Assembly: GCF_015222005.1 (NCBI RefSeq)
Contig: NZ_JADFFL010000003.1
Location: 186,001-250,000 of the forward strand
DNA from: Mucilaginibacter myungsuensis
GTDB taxonomy: Bacteria > Bacteroidota > Bacteroidia > Sphingobacteriales > Sphingobacteriaceae
Reading direction: 5' to 3'
Length of the DNA: 64,000 nt
Shown: positions 16,523 to 23,474 of the stretch, in pieces
How the letters are laid out: each line of letters opens with the position of its first letter
Position numbering within the stretch: position 1 is the stretch's first letter
Notes under the pieces: generated by a model
The model's input: the letters and a program-made list of their open reading frames with translations, nothing else
Databases searched by the model: none
Told to the model about the DNA's origin: nothing
Translations under genes and position numbers: made by a program

Positions 16523-18037
16523 ATGAGCTCTAAAATACATACAGACCCTACCGTATTTGTCATTTTTGGCGGCACTGGGGATCTGAATATGCGTAAACTG
16601 GCACCGGCCATTTACAATTTGTTTTTGGATGGCTGGCTGCCCGGCAACTTTGCGGTGGTCGGTACAGGCCGTACCAAATTTACCGACGAGGAATACCGCG
16701 CCAAACTATTGGAAGGCATCAACAGCTTTTCGCGCAGCGGTAAGGCCGATAAAGCCAAATGGGACGAATTTCAAAAGCACGTTTTCTACCAGGTATCTGA
16801 TGCTACCGACTCTGCCACTTATAAAGAGTTCAGTCACCGGATCGACGCGTTCAACGCTGAGTGGAAGACCAAGGCTAATGTGATCTATTACCTGGCCGTA
16901 TCGCCAAATTTCTTCCCGATCATTGCGTCTAACCTGGCTAAGGCAGGCCTGACCAAGGATACCAAACGTACCCGCATTGTGATCGAGAAACCTTTTGGTC
17001 ACGATCTGGATTCAGCAAAAGAGCTGAACGCTTTGTTAGCCAATATTTTTGACGAATGTCAGATCTACCGTATCGACCATTATTTGGGTAAAGAGACCGT
17101 GCAGAATATCATGGCGTTCCGTTTTGCCAACTCCCTGTTCGAGCCGATATGGAACCGCAACTTCATTGAACACGTACAGATATCGGTTACCGAGTCTTTA
17201 GGTGTTGAGGATCGCGGAGATTACTACGACGGATCCGGCGCTATGCGTGATATGATCCAGAATCACTTGCTGCAATTGCTTTGCTTAGTGGCCATGGAAA
17301 CCCCGATCAACTTTGACGCGAGCGAAGTACGCGACCGTAAAGTCGAGGTATTACGTGCCATGCGCAAATTTAGTCCGGAGGATGTACGTAACTCGGCCGT
17401 TCGCGGTCAGTATGGCCAAGGCTGGATGACCGGTAAAGAAGTTCCCGGCTATCGCGAAGAAGCTAAAGTGGACGCAGAATCTAACACCGAAACCTTTGCC
17501 GCTATCAAATTCTTTGTAGATAACTGGCGCTGGCAAGGCGTTCCATTCTACGTGCGTACCGGTAAACGTATGCACCAGTCGGCATCGGTTATCACTATTC
17601 AATTTAAGGACGTTCCTCATAAGATATTTCCTGCCGAGTCGACCGAGAGTTGGCAGCAGAACAGGCTGATCATCAGCATACAGCCTGAGATGAGTATCCG
17701 TTTGCAGGTGCAAGCTAAACGCCCGGGTATCGATATGATCCTGAACGCGGTTGATATGGTGTTCGATTACAAAGGCACCTACACCAACCAGGCACCCGAG
17801 GCTTACGAGACCTTGTTGTTAGATGCCATGCTTGGCGACCAAACGCTGTTTATGCGCGGCGACCAGGTAGAGACAGCGTGGGAATTGGTGATGCCGATAC
17901 TGCATGCTTGGCAAAACAAAAAGAGCCTGAGCTTCCCTAACTATTCGGCAGATTCATGGGGACCGGAAGCCGCCGAGGCTTTAATAGCCCGCGATGGTTA
18001 CCATTGGTTCACGTTGCCGTTGAAGGACAAGAAATAA
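16523..18037 (+). CDS. zwf: Glucose-6-phosphate 1-dehydrogenase
   Basis: First enzyme of the oxidative pentose phosphate pathway: glucose 6-phosphate to 6-phosphoglucono-lactone with NADP+. 504 aa. The nucleotide-binding motif FGGTGDLNMRKL, the catalytic RIDHYLGKETVQN and the substrate-binding EKPFGHDL are all intact. The C-terminal domain ends in DGYHWFTLP. It directly follows gnd, and pgl comes next after a 230-bp spacer with hairpins and REP-like repeats, giving the unusual order gnd-zwf-pgl for the three oxidative steps. Confidence 0.98.
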   Translation: MSSKIHTDPTVFVIFGGTGDLNMRKLAPAIYNLFLDGWLPGNFAVVGTGRTKFTDEEYRAKLLEGINSFSRSGKADKAKWDEFQKHVFYQVSDATDSATYKEFSHRIDAFNAEWKTKANVIYYLAVSPNFFPIIASNLAKAGLTKDTKRTRIVIEKPFGHDLDSAKELNALLANIFDECQIYRIDHYLGKETVQNIMAFRFANSLFEPIWNRNFIEHVQISVTESLGVEDRGDYYDGSGAMRDMIQNHLLQLLCLVAMETPINFDASEVRDRKVEVLRAMRKFSPEDVRNSAVRGQYGQGWMTGKEVPGYREEAKVDAESNTETFAAIKFFVDNWRWQGVPFYVRTGKRMHQSASVITIQFKDVPHKIFPAESTESWQQNRLIISIQPEMSIRLQVQAKRPGIDMILNAVDMVFDYKGTYTNQAPEAYETLLLDAMLGDQTLFMRGDQVETAWELVMPILHAWQNKKSLSFPNYSADSWGPEAAEALIARDGYHWFTLPLKDKK

Positions 18038-18038
18038 T

Positions 18039-18060
18039 TTGTCAGTGGAGACACAGACAA
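18039..18060. repeat. TTGTCtGTG/CACAGACAA hairpin element, copy 1
   Basis: A 9-bp stem with one mismatch and loop GAGA, directly after the zwf stop. It belongs to the same hairpin type as the two copies in the RND operon at 45561-45592 and 45604-45635. Confidence 0.5.
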
Positions 18061-18114
18061 TGGATTGATAGGTCAAAGAACGAATTGTTGCGCCATCACG
18101 GAGCAACAAACCAT

Positions 18115-18205
18115 GTCATCCCGAACTTGTTTCGGGACCCCATATGCAAAGCGGTTATGCTTAGCTTGACCTTAGGATGAGGTCCCGAAATAAGTTCGGC
18201 ATGAC
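18115..18205. repeat. REP-like inverted repeat in the zwf-pgl spacer
   Basis: The two 25-base arms (18115-18139, GTCATCCCGAACTTGTTTCG and on; 18181-18205) are reverse complements with 2 mismatches. Each arm is itself a small hairpin (CCCGAActtgtTTCGGG). The form is that of REP-like elements found dispersed in many bacterial genomes. The remaining spacer holds no open frame I would support. Confidence 0.6.
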
Positions 18206-18230
18206 GATCTGGTAAAATATTACAAACCCT

Positions 18231-18254
18231 GATGCCCGCCCAACGGCGGGCATC
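18231..18254 (+). promoter_or_regulatory. Perfect hairpin in the pgl leader
   Basis: A 10-bp perfect stem (GATGCCCGCC, loop CAAC, GGCGGGCATC) ends 15 bp before the pgl start codon. There is only a short T stretch after it, so it may be a weak terminator for zwf, a processing site or a translation control element for pgl. Confidence 0.5.
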
Positions 18255-18269
18255 TTAATGAAATAAGAT

Positions 18270-19001
18270 ATGTCAGTAAAACTAAATATCTCTAACACCG
18301 AAGCCGAGGTGTTGACACAATTGGCCAACTACTTTATGCAGGTGGGAACCGAAGCTATCGAAGCTAAAGGCCGTTTTTCGGTCTCCCTATCGGGCGGATC
18401 ATCTCCTAAAAAACTGTACGAACTGCTGGCATCGGCCGAGTATAAAGATATGATCGACTGGACCAAGGTCGACTTCTTCTTCGGCGACGAACGTAACGTT
18501 CCGCAGGATGATAAGGACAGCAATTACCTGATGGTGAAGACCGCCTTGTTCGACCCGTTGAATATCCCCCACGAGAACATCTTTGCAGTGAATACCTCAT
18601 CAGGCCCGGATGGCGCAGCTAAAGAATATACCATCGCGATACTGAATTATTTTAAAGGCGAAGAACAGATATTTGACTTGGTGCTGTTAGGCTTGGGTGA
18701 TAACTCGCATACCGCCTCGTTATTCCCTTACACTGCCGTGTTAGAGGATCGTACCGCATCGGTAAAAGAAGTTTACCTGGAAGACCAACAGGTATTCCGC
18801 ATTACCATGACCGCCCCATTGATCAACCTGGCTAAGCATATCGCGTTCCTGGTTTACGGTCAGGGTAAGGCCTTAGCTGTACGCCACGTACTGGAAGATG
18901 CACAGGACATTCCTGAATTCCCGGCCCAACTGATCCGTAGGGACGGTGATGTGGTTTGGTTTTTAGATACCGCTGCTGCGTCGGAGTTGGCGGAGAAGTA
19001 A
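18270..19001 (+). CDS. pgl: 6-phosphogluconolactonase
   Basis: Hydrolyses 6-phosphoglucono-lactone to 6-phosphogluconate, between zwf and gnd in the pathway. 243 aa, the DevB/SOL type of the NagB-like fold: SLSGGSSPKKLYELL (phosphate binding), DFFFGDERNVPQDDKDSNY and LGLGDNSHTASLFP are the family signatures. The ATG lies downstream of a hairpin leader. The last 28 codons and the following terminator are duplicated at 22783-22919. A terminator at 19025-19054 closes the pentose phosphate block. Confidence 0.96.
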   Translation: MSVKLNISNTEAEVLTQLANYFMQVGTEAIEAKGRFSVSLSGGSSPKKLYELLASAEYKDMIDWTKVDFFFGDERNVPQDDKDSNYLMVKTALFDPLNIPHENIFAVNTSSGPDGAAKEYTIAILNYFKGEEQIFDLVLLGLGDNSHTASLFPYTAVLEDRTASVKEVYLEDQQVFRITMTAPLINLAKHIAFLVYGQGKALAVRHVLEDAQDIPEFPAQLIRRDGDVVWFLDTAAASELAEK

Positions 19002-19055
19002 GCTTATTACACTTTGATATTGGGACGGCCGGGGCGGATGCTTCGGCCGTTTTGC
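18919..19055 (+). repeat. 137-bp direct repeat, copy A (pgl tail plus terminator)
   Basis: This stretch, the 3' end of pgl with its terminator, matches 22783-22919 base for base at a constant offset of 3864, with only scattered substitutions and no indels seen up to the T run of the hairpin. The two copies bracket the 3.7-kb block 19056-22782. Confidence 0.9.
19025..19054 (+). terminator. Terminator after pgl
   Basis: A perfect 7-bp GC-rich stem (ACGGCCG at 19025-19031, CGGCCGT at 19044-19050) precedes TTTTG. It ends the pentose phosphate block. Confidence 0.75.
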
Positions 19056-19159
19056 ATTTCACTGACCATCAGGTGTTTTCACCCTAAAAATACCGTGTAT
19101 TAACATTAAGCAAGCTACTCCTTTTTGCTATATTAGTGAACACTTAAAACCAATTTCGC

Positions 19160-19555
19160 ATGCCACCAACCTATAAGATCGGGAGCAGCACCGATCGCAT
19201 CAAGATCACAGTTAACATCAGCGCCGATGCTCCGGCCGCTACCGAGGTACGCTTATTGACCATACCGTCCGGCGGCAAATTTACTGTCCTGTCCACATCG
19301 CAAGATGCCACCGGCGACATACACGGAGAGCTGATCGGCGACCACACCACCTTAAAAGGCAAACGCCTGCAGGTATTTACCCAGGTTTCCATCCCGGATC
19401 ACCACAGTGAAGAAGAGCGCAAAAGGATAGCAGACAATGTTACCGCCGCTTACACGCTTGAACATGGCGAGGAAGGCAAGAAGCGTTTCGCAGCCGCAAG
19501 TATCGACTTTATCGACCCGAACGTTTTTATTAACTTTCTTGTAGACCCAAAATGA
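19160..19555 (+). CDS. Hypothetical protein, 131 aa
   Basis: Not recognised. A soluble protein with no signal peptide. The sequence suggests mostly beta strands in the first 85 residues (KITVNISADAP, KRLQVFTQVSIP) and a helical region rich in Glu and Lys after that. It overlaps the next gene by four bases (ATGA), so the two are translationally coupled. The pair is bounded by the pgl terminator upstream and a bidirectional terminator at 20710-20740. Function unknown. Confidence 0.7.
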   Translation: MPPTYKIGSSTDRIKITVNISADAPAATEVRLLTIPSGGKFTVLSTSQDATGDIHGELIGDHTTLKGKRLQVFTQVSIPDHHSEEERKRIADNVTAAYTLEHGEEGKKRFAAASIDFIDPNVFINFLVDPK

Positions 19556-20694
19556 AAAAGTACTTTACCATCGCCCTGTTGCTGATATCAGGTATAGCGG
19601 CAGCGCAAACTAAAAAAGAAGAACTTACATTAAAAGATCTGGCGGTACCATCCTCGCCCGCGTTTGTGATCACCGATATAGCACCCACTCTGGTACAAAA
19701 CCCAAACACGCCCAAATCTTTTGTGTTGGGTGTGGCGCAATCGGCGCAACAAGCCGGCAGTTTGTTCCCAAATAACTTTTCGGCCGAAGTTGCCCCCTAT
19801 TGGTGGGTAAAACCTGATGGCAGAAGCATATACCAATTTGCAGGCTTACGCCAAACGCACGGATCTGCCGCTTACAATAGCGAAAATATATGGTCAGGGT
19901 TAAAATTCACCAGTCTATCGGTAGCGTTCATTAACAAAGACCTCATACCAGATGCCGCCACAACTACTCAAAAAACGTTCTCTGTTGGCATCCGCACAAC
20001 CCTTATCAAAGCGCATAAAAAGGGCTACGCAACAGCGCTTAACGACAAACTCAGCGCTTGGCACACCGCTGCTTTAGCGGGTTTTAACGCCAACCAGCAG
20101 ATCATTACATGGATGGCAGACAACCCGGACGCGACCACGGAAGAGAGACGCGCGCAACTGGCCAAATTTAAAGACGAAGGTTCGAGAGCCTTATTGAAGG
20201 AAGTTAGCCAACTGATGGAACAAAAACCCGTTTTTACACTTGACTTAGCCGGCGCGTATGCGGCCTATGGTATCGACGATAACACCGTAAAGACCGGCCG
20301 TTCAGGCGCCTGGTCGTCGGCCACCTTCCATATTCCCTTCTCTAAAGCGGATGACAATAAGAACTACATCAGCATCAGCAGCTCGTTCCGTTACCTGGCC
20401 GATAATTATCAAAAGAACGATGCAGGCGCTATCGGTTATGGCGACAACTATGACGTTGGCGGAAAAATAGCGTTCGAGTTGAATCAACTTTCGATCGGTG
20501 TCGAATCCCTTCGCCGTAATGGTTACGGCGTTACCGACCAGTCGACCCGTACGGTAGGTGTGATCAACGTCAAGTTGATGGATAATTTATTCGTCAACGG
20601 CGCTTTCGGACAAGACTTTGCCGGGCCTAATAAACTGATATCCGTTTTCGGGATCAACTGGGGGTTTGGTAAAGAGAAACTGACAATTGAGTAG
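19552..20694 (+). CDS. Exported beta-rich protein, probable outer-membrane protein
   Basis: A 380-residue protein with a clear signal peptide (1-18, ending GIAAAQ). The mature part is predicted beta-rich with alternating patterns (YISISSSFRYLADNY, GVINVKLMDNLFVNGAFG) and a terminal strand ending in aromatic and basic residues, as in outer-membrane barrels. It is coupled to the 131-aa gene upstream by an ATGA overlap. The family is not recognised. A porin-like or envelope role is the best guess. Confidence 0.65.
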   Translation: MKKYFTIALLLISGIAAAQTKKEELTLKDLAVPSSPAFVITDIAPTLVQNPNTPKSFVLGVAQSAQQAGSLFPNNFSAEVAPYWWVKPDGRSIYQFAGLRQTHGSAAYNSENIWSGLKFTSLSVAFINKDLIPDAATTTQKTFSVGIRTTLIKAHKKGYATALNDKLSAWHTAALAGFNANQQIITWMADNPDATTEERRAQLAKFKDEGSRALLKEVSQLMEQKPVFTLDLAGAYAAYGIDDNTVKTGRSGAWSSATFHIPFSKADDNKNYISISSSFRYLADNYQKNDAGAIGYGDNYDVGGKIAFELNQLSIGVESLRRNGYGVTDQSTRTVGVINVKLMDNLFVNGAFGQDFAGPNKLISVFGINWGFGKEKLTIE

Positions 20695-20709
20695 TATGTA
20701 ATATACATT

Positions 20710-20740
20710 CAAAGCGGCCGACTATTGTGCGGCCGCTTTG
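20710..20740. terminator. Bidirectional terminator between convergent genes
   Basis: A perfect 11-bp stem (CAAAGCGGCCG at 20710-20720, complement at 20730-20740) lies between the plus-strand gene ending at 20694 and the minus-strand gene ending at 20758, so it can serve both. Confidence 0.75.
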
Positions 20741-20757
20741 GTAAGACCTTGAAACGG

Positions 20758-21525
20758 TTATTGCATGGTCACTATACCCATGTCTTTAGTAACGCCATTG
20801 GTTACTGCCACATTAGTTACTGTTTTAATTGCGTACGGCGCTAAAGGCTCAAACCTTACGGTATAAGTGCCTGCTGGCATACCCGGAAAATAGAACCTTC
20901 CGCTTACGTCGGCAATGGTTCCCACGGTGTCAATACCTGAAATGGCATAAACTTTGGGGAATGAGGCAGCCGGACTGACCGTGCCGCTGATAGAACCTGA
21001 AACCGCATCGGTATAGGCACGGATCACGGGCTTCAGGATGTATTTACCACTACCGGTAGTTACAATAGATGCTGCGGCGTCGAAATCTAACTTCAGCGTG
21101 TAAGCGATCCCTGCGGTCAACTCGTCGTTCACTTTCAGCTTTACACCTGATGTTTGTCCGCTTGGGGTGGTCAGATCGTATGATCTGCCGTCAATGATCA
21201 CGCGGTTGCCGGTGTCATTCAATACCAATCTTACTTGTTGGATACGGCCTACTGGGATATCTGCAGCGGCCAATAAAGTATCTTTACCTGATCTAAATCT
21301 CAAAATATCGATAGGTGTGCCGTTAACCGGCATAGTGTACTCGCCGTTAGAGGTTACAACTATTACATTTTTTACGCTGAGGATAACAGCATCATAGGCA
21401 CCCGGCGCGTCGGTCATTCTAACAGAAACTCTCGCTTTGCCCGGTTCAGGGTCTTTCGGGCCTTTCTTACAAGCGCCGATACTAAGGGTTACGATAGCAG
21501 CGGCTAATAGGATCAATTTTTTCAT
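20758..21525 (-). CDS. DUF4382 lipoprotein with carboxypeptidase-regulatory-like domain
   Basis: Lipoprotein of 255 aa. The signal peptide ends at a lipobox (LSIGAC, Cys19). A DUF4382 domain (about 31-165) is recognised by KARVSVRMTDAPGAYDAVIL. The C-terminal 80 residues (GSISGTVSPAASFPKVYAI, then GTYTVRFEP) form a carboxypeptidase-regulatory-like beta-sandwich. This architecture is common in Bacteroidota and is assumed to be surface or periplasmic; the function is not known. It is a separate unit with 186 bp of unassigned sequence upstream. Confidence 0.85.
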   Translation of the reverse strand: MKKLILLAAAIVTLSIGACKKGPKDPEPGKARVSVRMTDAPGAYDAVILSVKNVIVVTSNGEYTMPVNGTPIDILRFRSGKDTLLAAADIPVGRIQQVRLVLNDTGNRVIIDGRSYDLTTPSGQTSGVKLKVNDELTAGIAYTLKLDFDAAASIVTTGSGKYILKPVIRAYTDAVSGSISGTVSPAASFPKVYAISGIDTVGTIADVSGRFYFPGMPAGTYTVRFEPLAPYAIKTVTNVAVTNGVTKDMGIVTMQ

Positions 21526-21711
21526 AGTTTGGATGTTTTAGTAACTGTGGCCGACTATATCAATAATGCTGCCATTACACCGAGGTATCGGCGAATAGGC
21601 CCTTTGTATGGATGAATGGGACAAGTATCATGATCGGCACAACCATCGCCCGTCATAGATGTCCTAAGGATATGCCCTTTATTCGATACTCATGTTTGCG
21701 GTCACATTAAT

Positions 21712-22698
21712 TTACTTACCCACCTCCATCCGTTCCCCCCAGGTCAACACTACACACTTAGCCGGCGACAGACCTTTGATCTTATGGTAAGTGTATTGAT
21801 AACTCCAGCGCCATTTATTTACATGATGACCCAACTCCATTATGTGGTCATAGATGGTTACATCAGGCTTAACTCGTGATACAGAATTGAACACATCGAT
21901 CGCATTCTCGATATGCAGGATAAACAGGTTGATATGCCTACCGGGGTTCAGGTCCTCCAACGTACGGGAGTCGCCGATATGGTAAATGGTATAATTCCTT
22001 GCCGACGAACCAAGATCAGCCTGAACAACGATACATGGCACGTCGGCCTGACGGTTCATGGTCAACCTTAATTTAACTTCCCCGTGGGTGTACTCCTGAG
22101 GGCTGGTGATCATTACCCCTTTTTTATAGAATGGCGTGTATACCGGCTTCCCGGCGGCGATCATGGCATCCAGAAGAGCGGTATAGTTATGGTCGCCGTG
22201 GATGTGGGATACGGTCACAAAATCTAACACGTCCACCAATTTTTCTGCGCCGGGTTGGTTCAGGTCCATGCCGAAGCACACATCTTTGGTTTTGACCACG
22301 TAGCCCATGTTGTAAAGTTTCCAGATCACCGCACCTTTTTTCACCTTGGTGGATCGGATGTCGGCTACGGTCTTATCTATCGCTTTTCGGAGGTAATAAA
22401 GAATGCCGTTGCCCTGTTCCAATTCATCCACTTTGGGCGGATCTTTTATCCAGGCGCTACGATAGGCATTCCAAATAGTATCGCTTAATTGAAAACCGTA
22501 TTTATCCAACACTTTGCTTCGCTCCCATCTTGCTTTAAAGTTAGCATCGGTACCATAAAATCGATTTTTGCTGAACCACGCGAACGTGGCATCCAACTGC
22601 TTGCGGTCGGTATCGGCAAGTGGGGTTTGCGCGATGCTGATGATGGGGATAAGCCAGATAAGTACGGCGGTGAGGTATTTCAGGGTGGTGGTGTTCAT
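21712..22698 (-). CDS. Secreted metallo-beta-lactamase-fold hydrolase
   Basis: A 328-aa exported hydrolase. Signal peptide about 1-24 (IISIAQT). The metal-binding motif SHIHGDH (His165, His167, Asp169, His170) is intact, and downstream His and Asp residues in YHIGDS and IYDHIMELGHHVN can complete a two-metal site. About 110 residues precede the hydrolase fold. The substrate is unknown; the fold serves many reactions, so beta-lactamase activity should not be assumed. A duplicated pgl tail lies upstream on the other strand. Confidence 0.8.
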   Translation of the reverse strand: MNTTTLKYLTAVLIWLIPIISIAQTPLADTDRKQLDATFAWFSKNRFYGTDANFKARWERSKVLDKYGFQLSDTIWNAYRSAWIKDPPKVDELEQGNGILYYLRKAIDKTVADIRSTKVKKGAVIWKLYNMGYVVKTKDVCFGMDLNQPGAEKLVDVLDFVTVSHIHGDHNYTALLDAMIAAGKPVYTPFYKKGVMITSPQEYTHGEVKLRLTMNRQADVPCIVVQADLGSSARNYTIYHIGDSRTLEDLNPGRHINLFILHIENAIDVFNSVSRVKPDVTIYDHIMELGHHVNKWRWSYQYTYHKIKGLSPAKCVVLTWGERMEVGK

Positions 22699-22782
22699 GG
22701 TGATAGTTTAGCGTTAAAGATAGGGTGTCGATGCTAAAATAATGCTATGAAAGACATCTTCTCATCGCAAGGAAAAAAACAA

Positions 22783-22919
22783 TCCCGGCCCAGATGATCC
22801 GCATGGACGTTGATGTGGTTTGGTTTTTGGATACTGCTGCTGCGTCGGAGTTGGCGGAGAAGTAAACTTATTACACTTTGATATTGGGACGGCCGGGGCG
22901 GATGCTTCGGCCGTTTTTG
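22783..22919 (+). pseudogene. Duplicated pgl tail (gene fragment plus terminator copy B)
   Basis: Positions 22783-22865 encode a remnant reading ...QMIRMDVDVVWFLDTAAA and on to SELAEK and stop. It is still in frame and almost identical to the end of pgl (QLIRRDGDVVWFL...). The pgl terminator is copied too (22889-22918). There is no start or upstream part. In the 302-bp spacer 22699-23000 the only contents are this fragment and the promoter of the cassette that follows. It marks a duplication or integration junction at the left edge of the AT-rich cassette. Confidence 0.88.
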
Positions 22920-22939
22920 TTTGGATAATAAAAAAGTCT

Positions 22940-22972
22940 TTTGTCACCAAATAAATGGCTAAATTAGCTTTT
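22940..22972 (+). promoter_or_regulatory. Candidate Bacteroidota-type promoter of the HEPN-ATPase cassette
   Basis: TTTG at 22940-22943 and TAGCTTTT at 22965-22972 (one mismatch to TAnnTTTG) are 21 bp apart, within the range for the Bacteroidota housekeeping sigma factor. The leader to the ATG at 23001 would be about 22 nt. It lies just after the duplicated pgl terminator, which would insulate the cassette. Confidence 0.45.
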
Positions 22973-23000
22973 CACAATAAATTAACCCGAACCGTCGCTA

Positions 23001-23474
23001 ATGGATTTTAGAGAATACAAAAGATCTGCCGTAAGGCATTTGCTGACATGTCAACAACTAATTGATAAATCCACAATACTTAAACAAGAAAATAAAACCG
23101 CAATTTTATTAAATGTTTATTATCTAAGTGGATATGTCGTAGAAACCTGCCTAAGCTATGCGTATTTCAGTCACATAAAACACCAAGGCCCCGTTGAAAA
23201 TTGCAAAGCTTATGCGACTGACGGATTTAAAACACATCGATTCGATGTAAAAATTAAATTCATCATGGGGGTAAACGGAGACTTAAATTCAATTCCGTTC
23301 ATAAACAATAAATCACAATTTGATAAGCTAAATTTGCTATTTAATAATTGGAGTACAGATTATAGGTATTCAGCGACCGAAAAAATAAAAGAGCGAGATT
23401 TGACAGAGGAACTTCTAACTAAATACTTGGAGCAACTTAACATTCTTTTAGAGACAATATTCAGAAGATTTTAA
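23001..23474 (+). CDS. HEPN-like domain protein, first gene of a putative defence cassette
   Basis: A 157-aa helical protein whose pattern fits the HEPN fold: an N-terminal helix (YKRSAVRHLLTCQQLID), a second helix with AILLNVYYLSGYVVETCLSYA, the segment FKTHRFDVK (77-85) and the late motif WSTDYRYSA (117-125) followed by two helices. The W-x-x-D-x-R-Y pattern is typical of HEPN proteins. I do not see the R-x4-6-H ribonuclease motif, so it may be a non-catalytic partner or sensor. The stop abuts the ATG of the ATPase gene, so the two form an operon. The DNA is visibly AT-richer than the surroundings, suggesting horizontal gain. Confidence 0.7.
   Translation: MDFREYKRSAVRHLLTCQQLIDKSTILKQENKTAILLNVYYLSGYVVETCLSYAYFSHIKHQGPVENCKAYATDGFKTHRFDVKIKFIMGVNGDLNSIPFINNKSQFDKLNLLFNNWSTDYRYSATEKIKERDLTEELLTKYLEQLNILLETIFRRF

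Noticed and set aside
18832..19062. Two similar minus-strand frames over the pgl tail and over 22762-22950
   Set aside because: Their similarity only reflects the duplicated pgl tail; they are not a gene family.
21526..21711. Possible small gene between the DUF4382 and hydrolase genes
   Set aside because: No frame with a reasonable start, length or composition was seen.
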